Of a DNA stretch of 64,000 bases, positions 15,011 to 24,230 are shown in pieces. The notes under the pieces were generated by a model. It did no database searches, was not told the origin of the DNA, and was given only the letters and a program-made list of their open reading frames with translations. How positions within the stretch are numbered: position 1 is the first letter of the stretch; every line of letters begins with the position of its first letter. Source of the DNA: JAVBMJ01 sp031551275 (GTDB lineage Bacteria > Bacteroidota > Bacteroidia > Bacteroidales > Rikenellaceae); assembly GCA_031551275.1 (NCBI GenBank), contig JAVBNX010000006.1:124001-188000 (forward strand). The letters are read 5' to 3'. Both the position numbers and the translations under genes were made by a program.

Positions 15011-18000
15011 ATGTTAAGCCGGATAATTCAATATTCGCTGCAAAACAGGTTGTTTGTAGTGATCGCCGCCGTCCTGCTTACCGTAACGGGAGTTTGGACG
15101 GCCACGCGCATGGAGGTCGACGTATTTCCCGACCTGAACGCCCCCACGGTCGTGGTAATGACCGAAGCGCAGGGCATGGCCTCGGAAGAGGTCGAAAAAC
15201 TGGTAACCTTCCCCGTGGAGAGCTCCCTGAACGGGGCCACCGGGGTAAGGCGCGTACGCTCCACCTCCACGCCGGGATTCAGCGTGGTGTGGGTCGAGTT
15301 CGACTGGGGGACCGATATCTACATCGCGCGCCAGATCGTCTCTGAAAAGTTGACCGCCCTGGCCGAGGTCTTCCCGGAAGGGGTAAGCGCACCTGTCCTG
15401 GGGCCACAATCCTCAATCCTGGGGGAGATCCTGATCGTGGGGCTGACCTCGGAAAACCACTCGCCGGAGGAGCTCCGCACCCTGGCCGACGTGGGTATGC
15501 GGCCCCGTTTGCTCTCCGTCTCGGGCGTGGCCCAGGTGGCCGTGATCGGGGGCGAGATCCGCGAGTACCAGATCCTTTTGGACCAGGCTAAAATGAGGCT
15601 CTACGGCATCTCGCACGACGAGGTGATCGCGGCGGCCCAAGAGATGAACCGCAACTCGCCGGGCGGTGTGCTCTACGAGTACGGCAACGAGTACATCATC
15701 CGGGGCATGCTGGCCACCACCGACGTGGAACGCATGGGCAAGGGCCTGGTCGCCATAAAGAACGGCGCACCCGTGCTGCTGGAGGATATCGCCGAAGTGA
15801 AGGTCGGGCACCACACCCCGCAACTGGGCCTGGCCTCGGTCCGGGGCGAGCCCGCCGTGCTCCTGACCGTGACCAAGCAGCCCCACACAGGGACGATCGA
15901 GCTGACCGAACGCCTCGACGCGGAGTTGGCGCAGATCGCCTCGACGCTCCCCTCCGGGGTTGAGATGTCGACCGATATCTTCCGCCAGTCGCGCTTTATC
16001 GACGCCTCGATCGGGAATATCCGGCAGGCCTTGCTCGAGGGCGCCCTGTTCGTCGTGATCATTCTGTTCCTGTTTTTGATGAACGGGCGGGTAACGGTCA
16101 TTTCACTGGTCGCCCTGCCGCTCTCGCTTTTGATGTCCGTCCTGGTGCTCAAAGTGCTGGGCATCACGCTCAACACCATGACCCTGGGCGGTATGGCCAT
16201 CGCGGTCGGCTCACTGGTTGACGACGCGATCATCGACGTGGAGAACGTGTTCAAACGTCTCAAACAAAACCGCGTTTTGCCCCCCGGGGAGAAAAAACCC
16301 GCTTTGGAAGTGATCTTCCACGCCTCGACCGAGATACGCAGTTCGATCGTACAGGCGACCCTGATCACCATCGTGGCTTTCCTGCCGTTGTTCTTCCTGG
16401 ACGGGATGGAGGGCCGGATGCTCAGGCCGCTGGGTCTGGCGTTCATTGTCTCGCTGTTCTGCTCGCTGATCGTGGCGGTCACCCTGACCCCCGTGATGTG
16501 CAGCTACCTGATCACGACCGACAAGGTCCTGGCGCGGGGCGAAAAACCCTCGCCGGTGGCCTCGTGGCTGGGAAAATGGTACCATGCAGCATTGGTGTGG
16601 GTTTTGAAGCACAAACGTATCCTGGTCTGCTCGGTGGCGGGATTGTTCCTTGTCGCGGCGGGCATGTTCCTTACCCTGGGCAGCAGCTTTTTACCCCCCT
16701 TCAACGAGGGGTCGCTGACCATCAACGTCAACTCCATGCCGGGGATATCACTCGAGGAGTCGGACCGGATCGGGCGCACGGTGGAACAAATCCTACTGGA
16801 AGTGCCCGAGATACAAACCGTGGCCCGCAAGACGGGGCGCGCGGAGCTGGACGAACACGCCCTGGGTGTGAACGCCTCGGAGATCGAGGCCCCCTTCGAA
16901 CTGGATAAGCGCAAGCGGGCGGAATTCCTGGCCGACGTGCGCGAACGGCTGGGCGCGCTCAAGGGCGTAAGCATCGAGATCGGGCAGCCCATCTCCCACC
17001 GCATCGACGCGATGCTTTCGGGGACCAAGGCCAACATCGCGATCAAGCTTTTCGGGACGGACCTGAATAAAATGTACTCGCTGGGCAAGCAGATCCAAAC
17101 GGCCGTCGCCGACGTGCCGGGGCTGGCCGACGTGAACGTCGAACAGCAGGTCGAGACGCCCCAGATCCAGATCAAGCCCCGGCGCGAAATGCTGGCCAGG
17201 TACGGGATCACGCTGCCCGAGTTCTCCGAATTCATCGCCGTGGAGCTCTCCGGCCTGGTCGTCTCGCAGGTCTACGACGGCGGGGCGGTGTTCGACCTGG
17301 TGGTCAAGGCGGGCGACAAGGACCGCAACTCGATCGGGCGGATCAACGACCTGTTGATCGACACCGGGCAGGGCTACAAAGTCCCGCTGAGCTACGTGGC
17401 GGATATCGTCTCCTCGTCGGGCCCCAACACCATCAACAGGGAGAACGTGTGGCGCAAGATCGTCGTCTCGGCCAACGTGACGGGGGGCGATCTGACCGGC
17501 GCGGTGCACGAAATCCAGTCGCGGATCAAGGAGAAGATCGTCTTGCCCGAGGGCTACCGCATCGAGTACGGGGGACAGTTCGAGAGCCAGCAGAAGGCCT
17601 CGCGCACATTGCTAATGGTCTCGCTAATCGCCCTTCTGGTGATCTTTATGCTGCTGTTCCAGGAGTTCAGGACGGTAAAACTATCCTCGATGGTGCTGCT
17701 GAACCTGCCCCTTGCCATGATCGGCGGTGTGGTCATCCTTTTCTTCGGGAGCGGTGTGGTCTCCATTCCGGCCATCATCGGGTTTATCTCGCTTCTGGGG
17801 ATCGCGGTGCGCAACGGCATCCTGCTCGTCTCGCGCTACGAGGCCCTCGGACAGCAGGGCATGGCGCTCAGGGAGCGGGTCGTGAAAGGCTCGATGGACA
17901 GGCTCAACCCGATTTTGATGACCACCTTTACCTCGGCGCTGGCATTGGTCCCGTTGGCCCTGGGCAGCGACGTACCCGGCAACGAGATCCAAAGCCCGAT

Positions 18001-18097
18001 GGCCAAGGTAATCCTGGGCGGGCTTTTGAGCTCGATGGTCCTCAACGGGTTTTTGCTGCCTGTGATGTATATTTACCTTAACCGGAAAAAGGCATGA
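15011..18097 (+). CDS. Heavy-metal RND efflux permease (CusA/CzcA family)
   Basis: The 1028-residue inner membrane proton-driven pump belongs to the HME-RND group. It has two halves, each with six membrane segments and a large periplasmic loop. The fourth-segment motif reads GSLVDDAIIDVENVFKRLK (about 401-419). That is neither the classic CzcA (DFG...DGAVVMVEN) nor the CusA form, so I leave the substrate open (Cu/Ag, Zn, Co or Ni). The start is 6 nt after the adaptor stop. The 3' end overlaps the channel gene by ATGA. Confidence 0.95.
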   Translation: MLSRIIQYSLQNRLFVVIAAVLLTVTGVWTATRMEVDVFPDLNAPTVVVMTEAQGMASEEVEKLVTFPVESSLNGATGVRRVRSTSTPGFSVVWVEFDWGTDIYIARQIVSEKLTALAEVFPEGVSAPVLGPQSSILGEILIVGLTSENHSPEELRTLADVGMRPRLLSVSGVAQVAVIGGEIREYQILLDQAKMRLYGISHDEVIAAAQEMNRNSPGGVLYEYGNEYIIRGMLATTDVERMGKGLVAIKNGAPVLLEDIAEVKVGHHTPQLGLASVRGEPAVLLTVTKQPHTGTIELTERLDAELAQIASTLPSGVEMSTDIFRQSRFIDASIGNIRQALLEGALFVVIILFLFLMNGRVTVISLVALPLSLLMSVLVLKVLGITLNTMTLGGMAIAVGSLVDDAIIDVENVFKRLKQNRVLPPGEKKPALEVIFHASTEIRSSIVQATLITIVAFLPLFFLDGMEGRMLRPLGLAFIVSLFCSLIVAVTLTPVMCSYLITTDKVLARGEKPSPVASWLGKWYHAALVWVLKHKRILVCSVAGLFLVAAGMFLTLGSSFLPPFNEGSLTINVNSMPGISLEESDRIGRTVEQILLEVPEIQTVARKTGRAELDEHALGVNASEIEAPFELDKRKRAEFLADVRERLGALKGVSIEIGQPISHRIDAMLSGTKANIAIKLFGTDLNKMYSLGKQIQTAVADVPGLADVNVEQQVETPQIQIKPRREMLARYGITLPEFSEFIAVELSGLVVSQVYDGGAVFDLVVKAGDKDRNSIGRINDLLIDTGQGYKVPLSYVADIVSSSGPNTINRENVWRKIVVSANVTGGDLTGAVHEIQSRIKEKIVLPEGYRIEYGGQFESQQKASRTLLMVSLIALLVIFMLLFQEFRTVKLSSMVLLNLPLAMIGGVVILFFGSGVVSIPAIIGFISLLGIAVRNGILLVSRYEALGQQGMALRERVVKGSMDRLNPILMTTFTSALALVPLALGSDVPGNEIQSPMAKVILGGLLSSMVLNGFLLPVMYIYLNRKKA

Positions 18098-19257
18098 AAA
18101 AGATAGCGTTATTCCTGCTCCTGGCGGCCGTTTTGCCGGTCCGGGGGCAGATCCAGGCGGTTTTAAGGGTCGTGGAGGCCCACAATGCGGGGCTCAGCGC
18201 GGCACGGCACTCGGCCGAGGCGGGAAAGATGGAGGCCAAAACGGCCAACAACCTCTCCGACCCCGAGATTACCTACGACTACCTGTGGGGCTCGCCCTCG
18301 GGCAATATGCAGGAGGTCAACGCCACGCAGAGTTTCGACTTCCCCTCTATGTACGCGCGGCGCGGGCAGTTGAGCGACACCCTGGCGCGGCAATACGACG
18401 CCGAGTGGAACGCCCTGCGGACAAGCACGCTATTGGAAGCCCAGACAACCTGCATCGAGATCGTCGCGCTAAGGATGGAGCAGCAGGTGTTGGAGCGCAC
18501 AGCGCGCAACGACAGCTTGCTGGCCGCCGCCTACTCCAAAAAACTGGATGCGGGCGACGGCACGATGCCGGAGCTGAACCGGGCGCGGATCGCCGCGGCG
18601 CGCTCATCCCGCGAGGCGCGCCTGGGGCTGAGCCGGATCGCGGCGCAGTACGCCGTTTTAAGCCGCCTGGCTTCGGGCGCCCCCGTCTCATTCGCCGACC
18701 GGGAGTTCACTCCCGCCGCCCCCCTACCCCCCATCGAAGGGATGCTTGCACGGTACAACCGGGCCGACCCCTCGATCGCGGCGATGGAGTCGCGCTTCGA
18801 GGCGGCCAGGCTGCAAAGCAAGGTAGCCAAAGCTTCCTCGCTGCCCAAGCTGCTGGTCGGCTACCGGGGCGAGTTCTCCGGCCCCGAGAAACTCAACGGC
18901 ATCAAAGCCGGGATCAGCGTGCCGATCTTCGCCAACAAAAGCAACGTGAAACGCGCGCAGGCCAACGAACTGGCAGCCATGAACGAGAGCCGGGACCTGA
19001 AGATTACCATAGGGGCCCGTCTGCAACAGTTGTACGACTACGCCGCCGCCACGATGGACTGCATCGACGCGCACCGCGGTATCGTCAGCACGGCCTCGAA
19101 CACCGAAATGCTCTCCCGGGCGCTTGAAGCGGGGCAGATCTCCCTGCTGGAGTACCTCGACGGGGTGGCCTCGTACAACGAGTTGGAACTCTCGCTGATC
19201 GGTCTGGAGAAAGAGTACCGCCTCTGTGTTGCGGAAATCTTAAAACTCGATCTGTAA
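18094..19257 (+). CDS. TolC-family outer membrane efflux protein (CusC/CzcC-like)
   Basis: The 387-residue protein starts with a signal peptide (1-19). It is largely alpha-helical with coiled-coil heptads, as in TolC-like channels, and is somewhat short. It would complete the tripartite efflux pump with the two genes upstream. The ATGA overlap with the permease gene shows translational coupling. A strong inverted repeat follows the stop codon (19274-19312). Confidence 0.92.
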   Translation: MKKIALFLLLAAVLPVRGQIQAVLRVVEAHNAGLSAARHSAEAGKMEAKTANNLSDPEITYDYLWGSPSGNMQEVNATQSFDFPSMYARRGQLSDTLARQYDAEWNALRTSTLLEAQTTCIEIVALRMEQQVLERTARNDSLLAAAYSKKLDAGDGTMPELNRARIAAARSSREARLGLSRIAAQYAVLSRLASGAPVSFADREFTPAAPLPPIEGMLARYNRADPSIAAMESRFEAARLQSKVAKASSLPKLLVGYRGEFSGPEKLNGIKAGISVPIFANKSNVKRAQANELAAMNESRDLKITIGARLQQLYDYAAATMDCIDAHRGIVSTASNTEMLSRALEAGQISLLEYLDGVASYNELELSLIGLEKEYRLCVAEILKLDL

Positions 19258-19273
19258 AGCGGGTTCGGTACGG

Positions 19274-19312
19274 GAATTGGTTATGGATAGGTTACGTATC
19301 CATAACCAATTC
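19274..19312. repeat. Perfect 16-bp inverted repeat between efflux operon and sulfatase
   Basis: Arms 19274-19289 and 19297-19312 are exact reverse complements around a 7-nt loop (GGTTACG). The right arm ends 8 nt before the sulfatase ATG. It may terminate the efflux operon (the following stretch is TATTTATT rather than a T-run), or act as an operator or structured leader for the sulfatase. No TAnnTTTG promoter is seen for the sulfatase. Confidence 0.75.
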
Positions 19313-19320
19313 TATTTATT

Positions 19321-20919
19321 ATGGCACTCAAAGAGAAACTAAGGAGTTACGGAAAGGTCGCCGCCGTCGGGGCGATCCTGGCCGCAGGTAGCATCACGTC
19401 CGCCTCCGCACAAACCCCACAAAAGGGCCAGCAGCAAAAACCGAACATTATCGTGATCATGACCGACGACGTCGGCGTGGGCGATTTGGGCTGCTACGGC
19501 GGCGGCATCCTCCGGGGTGCTCCCACCCCCAACCTCGACCGGATGGCGGCGGAGGGTATGCGCTTTACCCAGTACTACGGGCAGGCGAGCTGCACGGCAG
19601 GGCGCGCTTCGTTCATCACCGGACGGGTACCCATCCGCACCTCCATGTCCTCGGTGCTGGCCCCGGGCGACCCCAACGGCCTGAAAAAAGAGACCCCTAC
19701 CATCGCCCAGGCGATGAAAAAAGTGGGCTACAAGACCGTCCAGATCGGCAAATGGCACCTCGGCGACAAACAGGAGAACTTCCCTACCTCGGTCGGTTTC
19801 GACGAGATGTACCACATGACCCCCTACTACGCGGGCGTGTACGCCTATGAGGACCCCGAATTGCACCCCAACTTCCCGCGCAACGACGCCGAATTCATGA
19901 AGGAGTGGCGCGCGCTGGCCGTACTCTCCGAATTCAAGGGCGTGGCCGGGCAGAAAGCGGTGGTAACCACCGAGAATTTCAACTACCAGAACCTCAAGAC
20001 GGGCGACGACAACATGCGCGAAACGGCCATCGCATGGATCAAAGCCAACAACAAGCCCGACCAGCCGTTCTTCATGTACCTCAACTTTTTGAAGGTCCAC
20101 AACCCCAACAACCCCTCCGACCGGTGGAAAGGCAAATCGCCGGGCGGCATGCCCTACCAGGACGCCTTGATGGAGCTGGACGACAACAGCGGGCAGATCC
20201 TCCAGGCTTTGCGCGACATGGGCATCGATCAGAACACCCTGGTCGTCTGGACCACCGATAACGGCGCATGGGTCGACGCGTGGCCCGACGCGGGCTACAC
20301 GCCCTACCGCGGCATGAAAGGCACCCCCTTCGAAGGCGGCTTCCGTTGCCCCGCCATCGCGTGGTGGCCCGGACACATCCAGGCCGGGTCGGTGGCGTAC
20401 GACATGATGTCGCACATGGACTGGTGGCCCACCTTCGTGAAGATCGCGGGCGGCACCCCTCCCCCCTACAAATGGACGGACAACACGGGTAAGAAGATCA
20501 TCTTCGACGGCATCGACAACAGCGACCTGGTGTTGGGCAAAGGCGCGGGCAAACGCGACTTTTTCGCCTACTTCAACGACCAGTACTTCGGCGCCATCCG
20601 CTACGACAACCTGAAGATGGTCTTCACTGCGAAGGACACCTGGCTGGGCCCCGAATTGCCGCTCAATCCCCCCGCCATCTACGACCTGTGGCAGGATCCG
20701 GGCGAGAATTACGACCTGATCTTCAACGGCGCCGCCCCCACACGCGGCGAATTGAAGACCTCTCCCGGCCGCTACTCCGGACAGGACAACGCCTGGATGG
20801 CCATCAAGATGAACCCGAAGCTGATCTCCTTTTTGACCGAGTTCAAGGATTACCCCAACATCCCCTACCAGCCGTGGGGCATGGGGTTGACCAAGGTAAT
20901 CCCCGACGATTTCAAATAA
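19321..20919 (+). CDS. Arylsulfatase (type I, formylglycine-dependent)
   Basis: The 532-residue secreted enzyme removes sulfate esters from its substrate. A signal peptide covers residues 1-30. The metal-binding start MTDDVGVGDLGCYGG is followed by the sulfatase motif CTAGR. Cys91 there must be converted to formylglycine, in anaerobes by an anSME radical SAM enzyme, which is not in the window. KWHLGD near residue 143 and the TTDNGAW segment agree with the family. The gene stands alone between a hairpin and a strong terminator. Sulfated host glycans are a likely but unproven target. Confidence 0.94.
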   Translation: MALKEKLRSYGKVAAVGAILAAGSITSASAQTPQKGQQQKPNIIVIMTDDVGVGDLGCYGGGILRGAPTPNLDRMAAEGMRFTQYYGQASCTAGRASFITGRVPIRTSMSSVLAPGDPNGLKKETPTIAQAMKKVGYKTVQIGKWHLGDKQENFPTSVGFDEMYHMTPYYAGVYAYEDPELHPNFPRNDAEFMKEWRALAVLSEFKGVAGQKAVVTTENFNYQNLKTGDDNMRETAIAWIKANNKPDQPFFMYLNFLKVHNPNNPSDRWKGKSPGGMPYQDALMELDDNSGQILQALRDMGIDQNTLVVWTTDNGAWVDAWPDAGYTPYRGMKGTPFEGGFRCPAIAWWPGHIQAGSVAYDMMSHMDWWPTFVKIAGGTPPPYKWTDNTGKKIIFDGIDNSDLVLGKGAGKRDFFAYFNDQYFGAIRYDNLKMVFTAKDTWLGPELPLNPPAIYDLWQDPGENYDLIFNGAAPTRGELKTSPGRYSGQDNAWMAIKMNPKLISFLTEFKDYPNIPYQPWGMGLTKVIPDDFK

Positions 20920-20931
20920 TCGTGCAAATGT

Positions 20932-20970
20932 AAAAAACAGGGCCGGCAAGGTGTGTCGGCCCTGTTTTTT
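20932..20970 (+). terminator. Intrinsic terminator after the sulfatase
   Basis: A perfect 14-bp stem (left arm 20932-20945, right arm 20957-20970) has an 11-nt loop. The GC-rich core ACAGGGCCG is flanked by A6 and T6. It lies 13 nt after the sulfatase stop. Confidence 0.87.
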
Positions 20971-20974
20971 AATT

Positions 20975-20982
20975 TATCTTTG
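20975..20982 (+). promoter_or_regulatory. -7 promoter element (TATCTTTG) of a small membrane protein gene
   Basis: TAnnTTTG match only 4 nt after the sulfatase terminator, 13 nt before the ATG at 20996 and 25 nt before the ATG at 21008. Confidence 0.65.
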
Positions 20983-20995
20983 CCGTAGTTGAACA

Positions 20996-21400
20996 ATGCT
21001 GTCTCCCATGAAAAAACATCGAGCAATTATAATAATCACGGCTGTTTTGCTTGTCGGCGTGATGTTCCTTATCAAATTCAATACATGGCTGTATGTAACC
21101 GTGGATCAAACACGATCAGATGAGGCATATGACATTACTGTTTCGATTGATAATAAAATCGTATTCTCTCAGGATAGTGTTTATGTACCGCTAATGGGGC
21201 ATGAGCGGATAAGGGTTCCACTAAGGGCCGGGTTCCATAAGATAAAGGCTTATTCAAGAAAAGGGGAGATAACGACAGAGAAAACAATATTCCTTATCTG
21301 GGGCCAAATGATTGTTGTGGAGTATTTTAAAGAGGTTATTGATTATGACCCTAAATCTCTTTGGATACGCACGATTTTTCCTCCGTATATATATATGTAA
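20996..21400 (+). CDS. Small membrane-anchored protein of unknown function
   Basis: The 134-residue protein (130 if the better-placed ATG at 21008, MKKHRAII, is used) has one N-terminal membrane segment (IIIITAVLLVGVMFLI). A beta-rich extracytoplasmic domain of about 100 residues follows. The sequence is AT-rich compared with its neighbours and matches no family I recognise. Its own promoter motif and upstream terminator make it a single-gene unit. The 84-nt spacer after it has no clear terminator. Confidence 0.7.
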   Translation: MLSPMKKHRAIIIITAVLLVGVMFLIKFNTWLYVTVDQTRSDEAYDITVSIDNKIVFSQDSVYVPLMGHERIRVPLRAGFHKIKAYSRKGEITTEKTIFLIWGQMIVVEYFKEVIDYDPKSLWIRTIFPPYIYM

Positions 21401-21484
21401 AGCGATGAATAGGTAATTTTCCTGCTGCGAGATTCAGCGAGAAAGTGCAATAATGAAAACTTAGGGGCATTTCTTCATTTTTTG

Positions 21485-21492
21485 TATATTTG
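21485..21492 (+). promoter_or_regulatory. -7 promoter element of the ddl operon (TATATTTG)
   Basis: TAnnTTTG match on the plus strand, 17 nt before the ddl ATG. Confidence 0.7.
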
Positions 21493-21509
21493 CAACTTAA
21501 TTATTTGTA

Positions 21510-22490
21510 ATGGCAAAAATGAATGTGGCCCTGATGGCGGGCGGCAACTCGTCGGAGAGGGAGGTCTCGCTGCGCAGCGGCCAGAACGTGGCCTCGGCCC
21601 TCGATCCGAACAAATACAACGTCTATGTGGTCGACCTGCACGGGACGAGCTGGAGTTATACGGCTCCGGACGGAAGCAAAACCGAGGTCGACAAGAACGA
21701 TTTTTCGCTTCCCCTCCCCTCGGGACGGGTCCAACTCGACTACGCCTTTATCATCATCCACGGCACGCCCGGCGAGGACGGCAAGTTGCAGGGCTACCTC
21801 GAAATGATGAACATCCCCCACTCCAGTTGCGACTGCACGGCTTCGGTGCTGACCTTCGACAAGAACGCCTGCAAACTGGTGGCGGCCTCCACGGGGGTCG
21901 CGCTGGCCAAAGGGCGCTTTATCCGCAGGGGCGAGAAGATCGACGCGGCGGGCATCGTCGCCGAACTGGGCCTGCCCCTCTTTGTCAAACCCAACGCGAG
22001 CGGCAGCAGTTGCGGGGTAACCAAAGTCAGGGACGCGGCACAGATGGATAAAGCCATCGACGAGGCCTTCAAGGAGAGCGACTCGATCCTGATCGAGGAG
22101 TTTATCCAGGGACGCGAACTGGCCTGCGGGGTGCTCATTACCAAAGAAAAAGAGTACACCTTCCCCATCACGGAGATCATCCCCAAAAAGGACTTCTTCG
22201 ACTACGAGGCCAAATACACCGCCGGGATGTCCAACGAGATCACTCCAGCGCAGATCGACGAAAACCTGAAACTCAAACTCAACGACCTGACCCTGAAGAT
22301 CTACAAAGCCTGCGGTTGCCGGGGGATCGTCAGGATCGACTTTATCGTCAAGGACAACGTACCCTACATGGTCGAAGTGAACGCCGTGCCGGGCATGAGC
22401 GCCGGGGGCGGCATCGTGCCCCAGCAGGCGGCGGCGGCGGGCATCCCGTTGGGCGAACTGATCGACCTGGCTATCGAGGCGACCAAATGA
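21510..22490 (+). CDS. ddl: D-alanine--D-alanine ligase
   Basis: The 326-residue ATP-grasp enzyme joins two D-alanines for peptidoglycan precursors in the cytosol. The start MNVALMAGGNSSEREVS gives the first substrate loop. ATP-grasp motifs LFVKPNASGSSCGVTKV (about 152-168) and EVNAVPGMSAGG (near 293) are in place. It shares ATGA with the DUF3109 gene downstream. Confidence 0.96.
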   Translation: MAKMNVALMAGGNSSEREVSLRSGQNVASALDPNKYNVYVVDLHGTSWSYTAPDGSKTEVDKNDFSLPLPSGRVQLDYAFIIIHGTPGEDGKLQGYLEMMNIPHSSCDCTASVLTFDKNACKLVAASTGVALAKGRFIRRGEKIDAAGIVAELGLPLFVKPNASGSSCGVTKVRDAAQMDKAIDEAFKESDSILIEEFIQGRELACGVLITKEKEYTFPITEIIPKKDFFDYEAKYTAGMSNEITPAQIDENLKLKLNDLTLKIYKACGCRGIVRIDFIVKDNVPYMVEVNAVPGMSAGGGIVPQQAAAAGIPLGELIDLAIEATK

Positions 22491-23062
22491 TAGAGATCGA
22501 CGGGAAAATAGTCTCGACAGATATCCTGACCGAGCCGTTCCTGTGCGACCTGGCGGCCTGCAAGGGGATGTGCTGCGTGGAGGGCAACTCGGGCGCACCT
22601 CTGGAGGCGGACGAAATGGAGCTGCTGCAACGTGAGTTCAACGCCTACCGTCCCTACATGACGCCGGAGGGGATCTCCGCGGTGGAAAAACAGGGCTTCG
22701 GGGTACTGGACGACGACGAGGAGTGGACCACCACGCTGGTCAATGAGGCCGAGTGCGCCTACTCCTACAAGGAGAACAATGTAACCCTCTGCGCCATCGA
22801 AAAAGCATGGAAACATGGCGAGACGGAGTTCCGCAAACCCGTCTCCTGCCACCTCTACCCCATCCGGGTCGCCAAATTCTCGAACGGGAGCCAGGGCTTG
22901 AACTACCACCGGTGGAGCGTGTGCGCCCCGGCCCGGGAGTTGGGCAAACAAAAGGGCGTCCCGGTCTACAAGGCCCTGAGAGAGCCCATCGAGCGCGCTT
23001 TCGGGAAAGAATTCTACAAACAGTTGGAAATTGCGGCAGAATACATAACTTCGCAAGGATGA
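22487..23062 (+). CDS. DUF3109 family cysteine-rich protein
   Basis: The 191-residue protein starts at the ATG overlapping the ddl stop. The upstream extension of the frame is inside ddl and excluded. Cysteines at 20, 25, 29 and 30 (CDLAACKGMCC), with later ones in AECAYSY, TLCAIEK and VSCHLYPIRV, look like a metal or Fe-S centre of the YkgJ-like type. The function is unknown. It sits between two cell wall genes, overlapping both by 4 nt, which suggests a linked role but does not show one. Confidence 0.88.
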   Translation: MIEIDGKIVSTDILTEPFLCDLAACKGMCCVEGNSGAPLEADEMELLQREFNAYRPYMTPEGISAVEKQGFGVLDDDEEWTTTLVNEAECAYSYKENNVTLCAIEKAWKHGETEFRKPVSCHLYPIRVAKFSNGSQGLNYHRWSVCAPARELGKQKGVPVYKALREPIERAFGKEFYKQLEIAAEYITSQG

Positions 23063-24123
23063 ACAAAAGCCTAATCGCCATTACAGCGCTGACATTATGC
23101 GCATTAACCGTGGCCGCGGCGCCCCGGAGGCCGTCGGGACCGCCCGCGCAGATCAAGCTGGAAGACCTGCCCAAACGTCCGGTCGACACCCTGCCGACCG
23201 CCGATCCCGAGACGCGGATCATACTGTACAGCAACAACACGTGGAGTTATTTCCGCCCCAACATCCACCGCGTGATGGGGCAGAGCGACGTCTACAAACA
23301 GCATTGGGACACCACCCAGGTCTTCGCCTACCGGACGGTCCAGTTGGCCGACCTGCCCCCGGTAATCGAACTCAAACTCTTCGACAATTTGGACGGCTAC
23401 CATTGCCCCCTCATGGGCAAGGTCTTCTCCAAGTACGGCCCCCGCGGACGCAGGAACCACAACGGCGTGGATGTGCCCCTGAGGATCGGCGAACCCATCT
23501 ACGCCACCTTCGAGGGCAAGGTCCGCTACGCCAAATACAACTCGGGCGGTTTCGGTTACCTGGTCATTTTGCGCCACCCCAACGGGCTGGAGACCTGGCA
23601 CGCCCACCTCTCCAAGCTCAACGTCAAGCCCGACGATTACGTCAAATCGGGCCAGATCATCGGCTACGGCGGCAGCACGGGGCGCAGCCGGGGACCCCAC
23701 CTCCACTTCGAGGTGCGCTACTGCGACCAGACCTTCGACCCCGAATTTTTGTTCGACTTCGAATCGGGCAACATACGCTACCAGACCTTCGCTCTGGAGC
23801 GCTCCTTCTTCAACATCCACTCCCGCGCCTCCGACCAGTTGGACGAGGACGAGGAGTACGACTACGGGACGCTGCTGACCGCCGCCGACCTCAACGACAC
23901 GGTCCAGGTCGATATCCTCGAGAGGCTGGAGCTGGCCAAGAAAGAGGCTGCCGTCAAAGCCAATACGCCGCCCCCCACCGCCGTTTACCACACCATCAAA
24001 TCGGGCGATATGCTGGGCAAGCTGGCCGTGCGCTACGGCGTGTCGATCGACCAGATCTGCCGGCTGAACAACATCAAGCGCACCACCACGCTGCAACTCG
24101 GCCGCAAACTGAGGATCAAATAG
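23059..24123 (+). CDS. M23-family peptidoglycan endopeptidase with C-terminal LysM
   Basis: The 354-residue secreted protein has a signal peptide (1-20). The zinc peptidase domain carries HNGVD (134-138), HAHLS (181-185) and HLHFE (about 215-219), all catalytic residues present. A C-terminal LysM domain (about 308-354, YHTIKSGDMLGKLAVRYGVS) binds peptidoglycan. It would cut peptide cross-bridges in the cell wall or act as a NlpD-like activator of amidases; the intact His/Asp set favours activity. The start overlaps the DUF3109 stop (ATGA). Confidence 0.93.
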   Translation: MNKSLIAITALTLCALTVAAAPRRPSGPPAQIKLEDLPKRPVDTLPTADPETRIILYSNNTWSYFRPNIHRVMGQSDVYKQHWDTTQVFAYRTVQLADLPPVIELKLFDNLDGYHCPLMGKVFSKYGPRGRRNHNGVDVPLRIGEPIYATFEGKVRYAKYNSGGFGYLVILRHPNGLETWHAHLSKLNVKPDDYVKSGQIIGYGGSTGRSRGPHLHFEVRYCDQTFDPEFLFDFESGNIRYQTFALERSFFNIHSRASDQLDEDEEYDYGTLLTAADLNDTVQVDILERLELAKKEAAVKANTPPPTAVYHTIKSGDMLGKLAVRYGVSIDQICRLNNIKRTTTLQLGRKLRIK

Positions 24124-24197
24124 GGGCGCGAGGGCCGATATAGACATTTTGTTGATAATTTAACTCTTTAGCAGGTAAGGGATTTGGTAATTATGCG

Positions 24198-24205
24198 TAC
24201 CTTTG
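24198..24205 (+). promoter_or_regulatory. -7 promoter element (TACCTTTG) of the secreted beta-rich protein gene
   Basis: TAnnTTTG match, 25 nt before the ATG at 24231. Confidence 0.65.
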
Positions 24206-24230
24206 GGGCGTTTAACATAAACTTTTGATT

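Noticed and set aside
19339..20949. 536-codon minus-strand frame antisense to the sulfatase
   Set aside because: The sulfatase has intact catalytic motifs; the antisense frame has none.
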